A stretch of DNA of 64,000 nucleotides, from NCBI RefSeq assembly GCF_030845175.1, contig NZ_CP132542.1:992001-1056000 (forward strand), written 5' to 3'. This DNA is from Coralliovum pocilloporae. GTDB taxonomy: Bacteria > Pseudomonadota > Alphaproteobacteria > Rhizobiales > Cohaesibacteraceae. Below the pieces are notes generated by a model. It saw nothing but the letters and a program-made list of their open reading frames with translations. It made no database searches and was not told the origin of the DNA. Below, in pieces: positions 47,534 through 56,494 of this stretch; position 1 is the stretch's first letter; each line of letters opens with the position of its first letter. Position numbers and translations under genes: made by a program.

Positions 47534-50005
47534 CTATTCAGCAGCCTGAGCCAACTGATCCGGTCTGAGCGGGAATGAGCAGGACACCATGGAGCCTTCG
47601 CCCTCCGTTGACTGGACTTCGACCTCACCACCGTGGAGCTCCACAAAGCTCTTCACAATTGACAGGCCGAGGCCCGCTCCTCTGCGACCACCGGCTGAAT
47701 CGCCGCTGATGAACCGATCAAAGACCGTGTCCAGAATGTCCTGCGGAATCCCGCTGCCATTGTCACAAACGGCGAACCGGACAAAGGACCCGCCGATTTC
47801 ACAATGCAGTTCAATCTGGTCACCCTTGTCGGAATGGGCAATGGCATTGGATAGCAGATTAAACAGAACCTGGCGAATACGCTTTTCATCACCAACAAAG
47901 CTTGCGCCATCTTCCGGCAGCTGTGCCTGAATGGTGATATCTTCCTCCTGCAGCCGGTCGCGAATACCCTCAATCGCTGCTTCAAGGGTCGTCCGGACAT
48001 CAATCTCGGTCAGATTGAGTTCCATGATCCCGGCGTCAATTGTTGCCAGATCAAGAATATCGTTGATCAACGCCAGCAGCGCAGCGCCGGACGACATGAT
48101 GTGTTCGATATACTCGCCCTGCTTGTCATTCAGCTCGCCAATCCGCACATCATTCAGAAGTTCCGCGAAGCCGATAATATTAGTCAGCGGCGAGCGCAAC
48201 TCATATGAAATGTGCTGAATGAAGGTGTTTTTCAGCCGGTCTGCTTCCTCAAGCGCATCATTACGCTCTTTCAGAGCGCGCTGGACCTGCACAGTTGCCG
48301 TCACATTGGTGAAGGTCAGCATGCTGGCGCCATCCGGGAGCGGAACAGTGGCAAAATCGATGACCCGTCCGTCCTCGTTCTCAATCCGCCCGCGATTGCG
48401 CTCACGACTATCTGCAAGGCCTGTCACATGCCGTGCAATACCGTCCCACGCATCCTGTTCCTGACCATCAAAATCAAGGAGGCCCGACAGATCCCGGATA
48501 TGAGGCTCAGCCTCTAGATCCTTGCTCGCAACACCCCAGAGCTTCTGAAACGCCGGATTGAACAGGCGCAGGCGACCATCAGAGCCAAACACCGCCACCG
48601 CTTCACTCAGATGATCAAGCGTCTCACCCTGAACCCGTGTCAGAGTATTGTAGCGGCTTTCCAGCTCAATCTGCTCGGTAACATTCTCATAGATATAGGT
48701 GACACCGCCTTGGGGATGCGGGTTGGCAACCACACGGAGGGTCTTGCCATCCGGCAAATGCCACCAGAGTTCGCGGGCCTCAACGGCCTGATAGGATGCC
48801 AGAATATCGCGCTTCCAGCTCTTGTAGTCAGCCTGTTCCGGCAGCTTGCGCTGAGCCCGCAACTGGTCGAGAACCGCGCTGTCTTCAGGCGACTGCTCAA
48901 GAAAGGCCGCAGACAATCCGAAGAGATCGGTAAAGGCCTGATTATAGAACCGGAGACGCTTGTCAGAACCGAAAATCGCCACGGCTGTTGCCAGCTGATC
49001 AAGCGTTCTGGTGTGGAAATCAAGCGCCCGTCTCAGAGCCGTCTCCGCTTCTTCAAGAGCGCTGACGTCAGTAGCAATACCGGCGCTGCCCATCTCGGAC
49101 GAGACATCAACAATATCCGCCACACGCCGCTTGCCGTTAATGATCACCGGCTGCCGACCCGTATAGAGCTCTGTCTTAAGCTGCTCGGCTGTGACGATAT
49201 CCCGGTTGCGGCTGTCGAGAAGCTCCATGCTGTCCGAGACAGCATCCGCTTCATTATCCGCATCAACCGCATCCGCATAAGCCTGGTTCACCCAGGTCAG
49301 CTTGCCGTCTGCACCGCGCATCCAGACAGGTTGCGGCATGGTATGAAGAAGAGCTCTGACGACATCCACATCGCGCACCAGGCGGCCATAGCGCTCACGC
49401 AATTCAGCATGCTCAAGCCGTTCGCCAGCCAGATTTCGGATTCGGACAAAGGCGCGGGTCCCGATGGTCCGGCCAATCGCCTCAACAAAAATATTGCCCT
49501 TGGTCGCAATCGACAGGGAGAACACTTCCCCACGGGACCGAAGATTGGCAACGGCCCGATCAAGTTCAGTCGCTGATTCTGCCGTAAGCCAGGACCCGAA
49601 TGAAAGGAAGGCGGTGACGTCGGAGGGAGCGGTATCGATCAGTGACAACCGGCCCGACACTTTTGGCATGCCGTCTCCGGACCACTGGACAATGACTTCA
49701 TCCCCGGCCTCAATCAGGGCTTCCACCCGATCGAGCTCGGCCTGAAGCCGTCCCATCTGCCCGCGACGATCAGCGTCTTCAGCCGCTAGCTTGCGCTTCT
49801 GGGCAAGCGCCCAGGTCGCAACTGCAGCGGCTCCGCCAAGCGCTACAGCACCAAGAATACCAGAGATCATCCCTGTACTAGCTCCCGCATCCAGCGCCGT
49901 TTGCGCCAGAGCAGTTTTGGACGACAATCCGGTAAAAACAGATGCCAAAAGCAAGGACCTGGTCCGTGTTAGACTCCCCCCGTTAACCCGGCCGCATCCA
50001 GGCAT
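47534..50005 (-). CDS. divL: DivL-type PAS sensor kinase with Tyr in place of phospho-acceptor His
   Basis: 823 residues; the ATG at 50005 follows GAGGGTGG. An N-terminal signal/anchor and second hydrophobic segment (46-68) precede three or four PAS-like domains (~215-575). A HisKA-like dimerisation domain reads ISYELRSPL, placing Tyr601 where kinases have His. The HATPase lobe is complete (NLLSNAIAHSD, DNGSGIP, GAGLGLSIVKSFV). Caulobacter DivL has the same Tyr substitution and regulates CckA and cell polarity as a DivK-sensing adaptor. The neighbouring tsaE gene also fits the divL locus. Lies 8 bp upstream of the TsaE-AmgK gene. Confidence 0.88.
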   Translation of the reverse strand: MPGCGRVNGGSLTRTRSLLLASVFTGLSSKTALAQTALDAGASTGMISGILGAVALGGAAAVATWALAQKRKLAAEDADRRGQMGRLQAELDRVEALIEAGDEVIVQWSGDGMPKVSGRLSLIDTAPSDVTAFLSFGSWLTAESATELDRAVANLRSRGEVFSLSIATKGNIFVEAIGRTIGTRAFVRIRNLAGERLEHAELRERYGRLVRDVDVVRALLHTMPQPVWMRGADGKLTWVNQAYADAVDADNEADAVSDSMELLDSRNRDIVTAEQLKTELYTGRQPVIINGKRRVADIVDVSSEMGSAGIATDVSALEEAETALRRALDFHTRTLDQLATAVAIFGSDKRLRFYNQAFTDLFGLSAAFLEQSPEDSAVLDQLRAQRKLPEQADYKSWKRDILASYQAVEARELWWHLPDGKTLRVVANPHPQGGVTYIYENVTEQIELESRYNTLTRVQGETLDHLSEAVAVFGSDGRLRLFNPAFQKLWGVASKDLEAEPHIRDLSGLLDFDGQEQDAWDGIARHVTGLADSRERNRGRIENEDGRVIDFATVPLPDGASMLTFTNVTATVQVQRALKERNDALEEADRLKNTFIQHISYELRSPLTNIIGFAELLNDVRIGELNDKQGEYIEHIMSSGAALLALINDILDLATIDAGIMELNLTEIDVRTTLEAAIEGIRDRLQEEDITIQAQLPEDGASFVGDEKRIRQVLFNLLSNAIAHSDKGDQIELHCEIGGSFVRFAVCDNGSGIPQDILDTVFDRFISGDSAGGRRGAGLGLSIVKSFVELHGGEVEVQSTEGEGSMVSCSFPLRPDQLAQAAE

Positions 50006-50208
50006 TACACCACCCTCATTGTAAACATCTTTGCCGCGCTGCAGTCCGGGCGTTGCCTCTGCGCCTGGCTGCGAATCACTTTAAGTTACACTGTTCGGGA
50101 ATCGCGCTAAAGAGTCCGAAAGAATAAATTCTGAACTTTTCGTAAATATCTTTGATAACCGCCTCGTCATCCCCAGTCATCATTCCCGGGAACGGGCAAA
50201 CAGCCTCT

Positions 50209-50901
50209 TTACAGCTCAGCCAGTACAGACTGCAGGAAGCCCGCAAGATTATCTGTAACGAACTGAATATGCGGGGCATTGCGACCTTCAGCTTCCCACT
50301 CCTCATGGAAAACCTCGCGCGTATGCTCTGGCACAAGCAGCACAGTCCGCATGCCCATGTCATGGGGCACCTCGAGATTCCGGGACAGATCCTCAAACAT
50401 GGCTGTCCGTTTCGGATCAAGCCCGGTTTCTTCCGCAAGGCGGTCATAGACCACACGATGCGGCTTCGGGATCAGATCAGCCCAGACGATATCAAAAATC
50501 TCTTCAAAATGATCGGTGACACCAAGGCGGTTAGCCACCGCCTCCGCATGGGCAACGGTACCATTGGTAAAGATGAATTTCCGTCCCGGCAGGGCCTCAA
50601 TCGCTTTTGCAAGCGCGGGATCAGGCTTGACGGGTGAATGGTCGATATCGTGCACATATTCGAGAAATTCATCCGGCTCGATACCGTGTTCGATCATCAG
50701 TCCGCGAAGCGTGGTGCCGTATTCCTTGTAATAACTCTTCTGCAGGCGATGGGCATCGTCTGCGGGCATATCCAGCAGACATGATACGAAGTCACGAATC
50801 CGCACATCAACCTGGGCAAACAGGTCGCAATGGCGCGGATAAAGCGTGTTATCGAGATCGAACAGCCAGGTATCGACTCCACGAAAGGACGTCAGCTCCA
50901 T
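50209..50901 (-). CDS. HAD-family pyrimidine 5'-nucleotidase
   Basis: 230 residues. HAD motif I DLDNTLYP (Asp nucleophile and acid) at ~15-22, motif II FTNGT, motif III Lys in GLDPKRTAMFEDLSRNLEVPHDMGM with motif IV Glu-Asp. The DLDNTLYP and YGTTLRGL blocks match the YjjG/Sdt1-type pyrimidine nucleotidases usually found next to argB in alphaproteobacteria. It follows argB by 10 bp. Confidence 0.9.
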   Translation of the reverse strand: MELTSFRGVDTWLFDLDNTLYPRHCDLFAQVDVRIRDFVSCLLDMPADDAHRLQKSYYKEYGTTLRGLMIEHGIEPDEFLEYVHDIDHSPVKPDPALAKAIEALPGRKFIFTNGTVAHAEAVANRLGVTDHFEEIFDIVWADLIPKPHRVVYDRLAEETGLDPKRTAMFEDLSRNLEVPHDMGMRTVLLVPEHTREVFHEEWEAEGRNAPHIQFVTDNLAGFLQSVLAEL

Positions 50902-50911
50902 GGGATCACTT

Positions 50912-51805
50912 TCAGCGTTTGATCAGTGTACCGATACCATGCTCTGTGAAGAGCTCCAGCAGCACCGTGTGAGGAACCTTGCCATTGAGGATAACAACAC
51001 CCTCAACACCCTGCTCAACAGCCTGAATACAGGTCTCGACTTTCGGGATCATGCCACCCGAGATCGTGCCATCTGCAATAAGCCCGCGGGCCTCGGCAAT
51101 CGTCAGTTCTTCAATGAGCTTGCCATTCTGATCAAGAACGCCATTCACATCGGTCAGGAACAGAAGACGCTTGGCATGCAGAGCACCCGCCACTGATCCG
51201 GCAAATGTATCCGCATTGACATTGTAGGTCTGACCATCTTCACCCGGACAGACCGGCGCGATCACCGGAATAAGATTACCGGTTGCCACAGTATCAAGAA
51301 CCTGGCGGTTCACATGATAGGGTTCCCCGACAAATCCGAGATCGATCACTTTCTCAATGTTGGAATCCGGATCCACAATCGTCCGCGTCAGCTTGCGCGC
51401 GGTCACCATATTGCCGTCCTTGCCGCAGAGGCCGATGGCCCGACCACCCTGAGCGGTGATGGATTGCACGATCTGCTTGTTGATAGACCCGGCAAGAACC
51501 ATTTCGACCACTTCAACAGTGGCCTTGTCCGTAATCCGCAGGCCTTCGGCAAACTCGCTCTTGATCTGCAGACGCTGCAGCATGGCCGCAATCTGCGGGC
51601 CGCCACCATGAACCACAACCGGATTGACGCCTGCCTGCTTCAGAACACCGATATCCCGTGCAAACGCTTTGCCAAGCTCAGGGTCACCCATGGCATGGCC
51701 GCCATACTTCACCACAACGGTCTGGCTTTCGTATCGCTGCATATAAGGCAGCGCTTCTGACAGAATACGTGCTTTTTCGAAAACTTGGCCGCTATCGGCT
51801 GACAT
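50912..51805 (-). CDS. argB: Acetylglutamate kinase
   Basis: 297 residues. VVKYGGHAM at ~28-36, VVHGGGPQI (substrate Gly-rich loop), [24 protein letters not shown] and [10 protein letters not shown]. Second step of arginine synthesis; the N-terminal extension is of the arginine-inhibited type. Confidence 0.97.
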   Translation of the reverse strand: MSADSGQVFEKARILSEALPYMQRYESQTVVVKYGGHAMGDPELGKAFARDIGVLKQAGVNPVVVHGGGPQIAAMLQRLQIKSEFAEGLRITDKATVEVVEMVLAGSINKQIVQSITAQGGRAIGLCGKDGNMVTARKLTRTIVDPDSNIEKVIDLGFVGEPYHVNRQVLDTVATGNLIPVIAPVCPGEDGQTYNVNADTFAGSVAGALHAKRLLFLTDVNGVLDQNGKLIEELTIAEARGLIADGTISGGMIPKVETCIQAVEQGVEGVVILNGKVPHTVLLELFTEHGIGTLIKR

Positions 51806-51837
51806 GGCAGACTTCCTGACTTCCCTATTCTTATCGC

Positions 51838-51880
51838 CTAGAGCATTTTGAGCTTAAACAGAGTCACTCATAATGCTCTA
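51838..51880. repeat. Short palindromic repeat (family with 10316-10359)
   Basis: CTAGAGCATTTTGAGC to ATAATGCTCTA; AGAGCATT/AATGCTCT are inverted arms, and GAGTCACT is shared with the copy at 10316. Part of the 256-bp argB-engB gap, which holds no gene. Confidence 0.75.
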
Positions 51881-51893
51881 TCTACTTGTTTGT

Positions 51894-51944
51894 AAGCATA
51901 TTCTTGTCCGAAAACCGCACACACTTTTCGGGAATATGCTCTAG
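51894..51944. repeat. Rhizobiales-type intergenic palindrome
   Basis: Nested arms AGCATATTC/GAATATGCT and CCGAAAA/TTTTCGG around CCGCACACA. This agrees with the abundant palindromes with CCGAAAACCG...CACTTTTCGG cores seen between genes in many Rhizobiales, from memory. Confidence 0.75.
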
Positions 51945-52061
51945 CTCTCATCGAACAGGCGATTTTGACAGCCATAGCGCGTTTGGCCCGCACACTCAAT
52001 TATCTTAAGCGTGAGCTCTCAGACTATCGGGAAAACAATTCAGCTTCCCGGACCCGGAGGC

Positions 52062-52706
52062 CTATTCTTCGCGCAGCATTGCAATCTCGGCCCGCAATTC
52101 ATCAAGCCCCAGACGTTTCTCGCTGGATGTTGCCAGAATGAAGGGATGCGATGCCGGGTGTTTGCGAAGAGTTTCAAGAGATGCGGCCTTGAGCGCCTCC
52201 AGTTGCGTCGCGGAAATCTTGTCTGCCTTGGTCAGCACCACCTGATAGGAGACCGCTGACTTATCCAGCATGGACATCACTTCAATATCATTGGTCTTGA
52301 TGCCATGCCGGGCATCGATCAGCACGTAGACGCGCCGGAGATTGGGGCGTCCCCGCAGATAGGAGCGGATCAATCTGTTCCAGTCATCAACCTTGGCTTT
52401 TGGCGCTTTGGCAAAGCCATAGCCAGGCATATCGACAATTGTAATGCCGGATTCCGAGACAAAGAAATTCAGCTCTTGCGTCCGGCCTGGCGTGTTGGAT
52501 GTCCGCGCCAGCCCGTGCTGGCTGGTCAGAGCATTGATCAGGCTCGACTTACCAACATTCGACCGCCCGGCAAAAGCCACTTCAACCCCGTCAGCTTCCG
52601 GCAGGAACTTCATGGAGGGAACGCCTCGGGTAAACGTCCACGGTCGCGCAAACATGACACGCGCCTCTTCAAGGAGTTCCGGTTCGTACTGGCTGTCCTG
52701 ATCCAT
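52062..52706 (-). CDS. engB: Ribosome biogenesis GTPase EngB (YihA/YsxC)
   Basis: 214 residues. G1 [10 protein letters not shown]2 Thr in SNTPGRTQ, G3 DMPGYG, G4 TKAD, G5-like ATSS. Helps late 50S assembly. Its position after yidC is conserved. Confidence 0.96.
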   Translation of the reverse strand: MDQDSQYEPELLEEARVMFARPWTFTRGVPSMKFLPEADGVEVAFAGRSNVGKSSLINALTSQHGLARTSNTPGRTQELNFFVSESGITIVDMPGYGFAKAPKAKVDDWNRLIRSYLRGRPNLRRVYVLIDARHGIKTNDIEVMSMLDKSAVSYQVVLTKADKISATQLEALKAASLETLRKHPASHPFILATSSEKRLGLDELRAEIAMLREE

Positions 52707-52736
52707 CTCGTAACAATCTCACATCATCTGAAGAAA

Positions 52737-52758
52737 ATGGCGCGGAAATCCGCGCCAT
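52737..52758 (-). terminator. Intrinsic terminator after yidC
   Basis: ATGGCGCGGA/TCCGCGCCAT stem; on the minus strand it is followed by TTTTC. Lies in the 75-bp gap between yidC and engB. Confidence 0.75.
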
Positions 52759-52781
52759 CTGCAACCTCATACAACAAGGCT

Positions 52782-54578
52782 CTAACTGCTTGCCTCATCC
52801 TTCGACTTGCGGAAGGTATCCTTGATATTCTTGAGGATCTCCACCTTCACGCCCTGACGACGCATGATGACATATTGCTGGATGATGGACAGGAAGTTGT
52901 TCCACGCCCAGTAGATCACCAGACCAGCCGGGAAGCTCGCCAGCATGAAGGTAAACAGCACCGGCATCCAGTTGAAGATCATCTGCTGCGTCTTGTCTGG
53001 TGGTGCCGGGTTCAGCTTCATCTGGATGAACATGGTAACACCCATGATAAGCGGCCAGATACCAAGCGCCGGGAGCCAGCTCGGGTCCCAGGGGATCGCA
53101 CCAAACAGGTTGAACAGGGATGTCGGGTCCGGCGCGGCCAGATCCTGAATCCATCCAAAGAACGGCGCCTGCCGCATCTCGATGGTGACGAACAGAACCT
53201 TATAGAGCGCAAAGAAGACCGGGATCTGGATAAAGATCGGCAGACAACCCGCAGCCGGATTGATCTTCTCTTTCTTGTAGAGCTCCATCATGGCCTTCTG
53301 CTGGGCCGGCTTGTCATCCTTGAAGCGCTCGCGGATCTTTTCCATTTCAGGCTGAACAAGCTTCATCTTACTCATGGATGCGTAAGACTTGTTGGCCAGC
53401 GGGAAGAAGACCATTTTCACCAGAACCGTTACAGCAAGAATGGCCAGACCGAAATTACCAAGCAGGTGGAAGAGCCAGTCGATCACATAGAAGAGCGGCT
53501 TGGTAATGAAGTGGAACCAGCCCCAGTCAATCAGAAGCTCGAACCGGTCAATGCCAATATTCTGCTCGTAGCCGTCAATCATATTGACCTGTTTGGCACC
53601 GGCAAACAGATGCGCTTCAATCGACTGTTCAGAGCCTGCCGCAATCGTCACGCTCTGCCCCAGATAATCGGCCTGATAGGCGTCCGCTGCCGAACCGCCC
53701 GTAAAGTCGAACCGCGGGGTAAAGGACTGATCCCGTGATGGAATCAGCGCAGCAGCCCAATATTTGTCCGTAAAGCCGAGCCAGCCACCTTTTGAAGCCC
53801 CAAACGTCTGGGCTCCATCTTCCTTCAGCTCGTCATAGTCGACTTCCTTGAGGCCATCTTCGCCAAAGACACCCAGAAGACCTTCATGCAGGATGAAGAA
53901 GCCTGAGATTTCAGGTGTGCCCGCCCGGGAGATAATACCGTATGGAAAGAGCGTAACCGGATTTGAACCGGTATTTTTCACACTCTGGCGAACTGAGAAC
54001 ATGTAGTTCTCATCCACAGAGATAACCCGCTTGAACTCAAGACCCTGACCATTGTCATAGCTCAGTTCTACCGGCGCATTTACAGAGAGGGTCTGATTAC
54101 CATTGACGGTCCACTCGCTTTCAAGTGTCGGCAAACCATCAAGCGCACCACCAGAGCCAATCCAGCCATGATAGGAATAATAGGCGTTTGGACCACCCTG
54201 AGGAGAGAACAGGATAATGGTCTCGCTGTCCGCATCCACAGTCTCGCGATAATCCTTGAGACGCAGATCATCAAACCGCGCACCCTTCAGATTGATTGAA
54301 CCGGCAAGACGCGGGGTATCAATCGTGACCCGGCCGCCCTGGGCCAGAGCTTCATCACGCGTTCCGGTAACCGTCTGCTGCACAGAGCCGGGAACAGACT
54401 GCTCAACAGAAGCGGCACCAGGTGTCTGGCTGGCAGGAGCCTCTCCGGTCTGGGTCTGCTGGGCGGCTGCGCGCAGCCGGTCCGCCTCCAGGCGAGGCTC
54501 AATAATGAAATACTGCCAGCCGATCAGGATCAGAACTGACAGCACCATGGCCAGGATTAGATTCTTGTTCTCGGTCAT
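52782..54578 (-). CDS. yidC: Membrane protein insertase YidC
   Basis: 598 residues. N-terminal TM (NLILAMVLSVLILIGW), large periplasmic beta domain, then five C-terminal TM segments with the conserved QQKAMMELYKKEKINPAAGCLPIFIQIPVFFALYKV region (seen in part as INPAAGCLP). Inserts inner-membrane proteins with or without Sec. Overlaps the rnpA stop by 4 nt. Confidence 0.97.
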   Translation of the reverse strand: MTENKNLILAMVLSVLILIGWQYFIIEPRLEADRLRAAAQQTQTGEAPASQTPGAASVEQSVPGSVQQTVTGTRDEALAQGGRVTIDTPRLAGSINLKGARFDDLRLKDYRETVDADSETIILFSPQGGPNAYYSYHGWIGSGGALDGLPTLESEWTVNGNQTLSVNAPVELSYDNGQGLEFKRVISVDENYMFSVRQSVKNTGSNPVTLFPYGIISRAGTPEISGFFILHEGLLGVFGEDGLKEVDYDELKEDGAQTFGASKGGWLGFTDKYWAAALIPSRDQSFTPRFDFTGGSAADAYQADYLGQSVTIAAGSEQSIEAHLFAGAKQVNMIDGYEQNIGIDRFELLIDWGWFHFITKPLFYVIDWLFHLLGNFGLAILAVTVLVKMVFFPLANKSYASMSKMKLVQPEMEKIRERFKDDKPAQQKAMMELYKKEKINPAAGCLPIFIQIPVFFALYKVLFVTIEMRQAPFFGWIQDLAAPDPTSLFNLFGAIPWDPSWLPALGIWPLIMGVTMFIQMKLNPAPPDKTQQMIFNWMPVLFTFMLASFPAGLVIYWAWNNFLSIIQQYVIMRRQGVKVEILKNIKDTFRKSKDEASS

Positions 54579-54952
54579 GGGTTCTTCAAACCTTCCATGG
54601 TCGATACTTGCGACCGTTTCCGTTTGTCACGACTGACGCGATGAAGCGCCTGACGAAAATCATTCAACAGTGCCGAATAAGGTTCTGTCAGGGTGCCCCG
54701 ACGGCCGATCAGCACATAATCATGTCCCGGTTCGGAAAGCACTTCAGCCTCCCGCACCAATGCCCGCAACCGTCGCTTGACCCGATTGCGCACGACAGCA
54801 TTGCCAACTTTCTTCGTCACGGTGAAACCAAACCGGGCAACGGGCCCGCCTTTCAGTCCGTGATCGAGCACTTGAAGAACAAAGCCGCGGCGAGGGATTT
54901 TCGTCCCTTTCGCCGCGGCCAAAAATTCAGAGCGTTTTTTTAGCCGAACCAT
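54575..54952 (-). CDS. rnpA: Ribonuclease P protein component
   Basis: 125 residues from the ATG at 54952 (an in-frame TTG two codons upstream is less likely). MVRLKKRSEFLAAAKG and the RNR motif NAVVRNRVKRRLRALVRE are diagnostic. Processes tRNA 5' ends with the P RNA. Confidence 0.95.
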   Translation of the reverse strand: MVRLKKRSEFLAAAKGTKIPRRGFVLQVLDHGLKGGPVARFGFTVTKKVGNAVVRNRVKRRLRALVREAEVLSEPGHDYVLIGRRGTLTEPYSALLNDFRQALHRVSRDKRKRSQVSTMEGLKNP

Positions 54953-54984
54953 CGGCAAATCCCCGGCCCAGAAGGAGACCGGGA

Positions 54985-55119
54985 TTAAGCTGAAAGGCGC
55001 TTGCGGCCGCGAGCGCGGCGAGCAGCAAGAACCTTGCGGCCACCCTTGGTCGCCATACGCGCACGGAAACCGTGACGACGCTTGCGAACAAGCTTACTCG
55101 GTTGATATGTCCGTTTCAT
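54985..55119 (-). CDS. rpmH: 50S ribosomal protein L34
   Basis: 44 residues starting [19 protein letters not shown] and ending [10 protein letters not shown], the full-length basic L34. The longer open frame upstream is not part of the gene. Leads the rpmH-rnpA-yidC group. Confidence 0.98.
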   Translation of the reverse strand: MKRTYQPSKLVRKRRHGFRARMATKGGRKVLAARRARGRKRLSA

Positions 55120-55590
55120 AGGTCTATTCCGCGCAAGCGCGGTCCCTAATTGCTCCAGATACAAAGATCGGAGTGTTAAGCTGGAAATCGATGCCCAAAG
55201 AGAGGTCACTCTTTGGCGACCCTCAAAAAACATCTCTAGTCGACCGCGGTCTATAAGTCCTTGTGCGATGGAAGTCAACGGAGTGTCGCCTCTTCAGAGC
55301 GATTCACCCTCAGTTTTCTTCTCTGACCGTCAAAACAGAGGGAACAGAGTTTCTGACTCCCGGATAAACGTCTTATAATACCTCACTCAGTATTCTGACA
55401 GCTCAAACCCCGTCCAAAGGGATCAAGGCTTATGACACACTCTGACAAACCCATCAAAACCCGGTGAGATCGCTGAAATTCAACCACCAGGGCCTCTACA
55501 TGAAAGCCGGAAGCGAGTAGGTTCCCGGTCAACATACACAATGCTGAATGTGAACCGAAACTTAGGAAAACTACGCGAAGGTAAACCAGC
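55120..55590. other. Intergenic region upstream of rpmH
   Basis: 471 bp between divergent rpmH and the TVP38 gene. Such sites hold oriC in some bacteria, but I found no DnaA-box cluster (TTATCCACA). No RNA gene was recognised; it must carry both promoters. Confidence 0.5.
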
Positions 55591-56403
55591 ATGACGCAAC
55601 AAGACGGGGCACTTATGGAATCGGGTGACACTTCGGAAAAGCAAAAGAGTCCACTCAAGCGGTGGCTGCCACTGATCCTTATTGGGGGCCTGTCGCTCTT
55701 TGCAATCAGCCAGGGCTGGCATAATCACCTGTCGCTGACCTCTCTTGCAATCCACCGTACAGCTCTCCTCGACTTTGTCGCCAGCAATTTTCTTGTCGCT
55801 CTGCTTGGCTATATTGCCCTCTATACAACGCTGGTGGCCCTGTCTTCACCGGTGGCCAGTCTGGCAACGATTACCGGCGGGTTTCTGTTTGGCTGGCTCG
55901 TGGCCGGTCCTGCAACGGTTCTGTCCGCAACGCTTGGGGCATCCATTCTGTTCCTTGCCGCAAAAACATCCCTGGGCGGCGCGCTTGAAGCCAAGGCCGG
56001 TCCATGGCTACAGAAACTATCGGCAGGCTTCCGGTCCGAGGCTTTCAGTTATCTGCTGTTTCTGCGGCTGGTTCCGGTTTTCCCTTTCTGGCTGGTCAAT
56101 CTGGCACCAGCCTTCTTCAACGTCCCACTGAAGACCTATGCTGTGGCAACTGCACTCGGCATTATCCCGGGCACATTTGCCTTTACCTATATCGGTGTGG
56201 GGCTGGGCTCGATCATTGACGCGCAAATGGAAGCCAGCGGCGCAACGCCAGCTTGCCTTGAGGCGGGAACATGTACACTCGAATTCAATATCGGCTCGCT
56301 CGTCACACCGGAACTCCTGATTGCGCTGGCAGGCCTCGGTATTGTCGCGATTATCCCCGTCGTTCTGAAAAAGCTGCGTAGCAACAAGGAAGCCGGAGCC
56401 TGA
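55591..56403 (+). CDS. TVP38/TMEM64 (VTT domain) membrane protein
   Basis: 270 residues with about six hydrophobic segments. VTT hallmarks are TGGFLFGWLVA, GASILFLAAK and FLRLVPVFPFWLVNLAPAFFNV. Family members (DedA relatives) are implicated in lipid scrambling or transport. It is followed 91 bp downstream by a MerA-like flavoprotein, a recurrent pairing in bacteria; the joint function is unknown. Confidence 0.9.
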   Translation: MTQQDGALMESGDTSEKQKSPLKRWLPLILIGGLSLFAISQGWHNHLSLTSLAIHRTALLDFVASNFLVALLGYIALYTTLVALSSPVASLATITGGFLFGWLVAGPATVLSATLGASILFLAAKTSLGGALEAKAGPWLQKLSAGFRSEAFSYLLFLRLVPVFPFWLVNLAPAFFNVPLKTYAVATALGIIPGTFAFTYIGVGLGSIIDAQMEASGATPACLEAGTCTLEFNIGSLVTPELLIALAGLGIVAIIPVVLKKLRSNKEAGA

Positions 56404-56494
56404 GCGCTCTCCGGCACAAGACACGTGCAGAGTCCGGCAACCTGTGCCGGGCTCTGTCTCATGAAGGCAACACTTACGGAGCATCGTTCCGACC

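Noticed and set aside
52305-53738. Long plus-strand open frame (477 codons) over engB and yidC
   Set aside because: Lies antisense to two clear genes, has low-complexity His/Arg/Gln-rich content and no family motifs; an effect of codon bias.
55120-55590. Possible oriC beside rpmH
   Set aside because: No DnaA-box cluster, AT-rich unwinding element or dnaA/gidA genes in the window.
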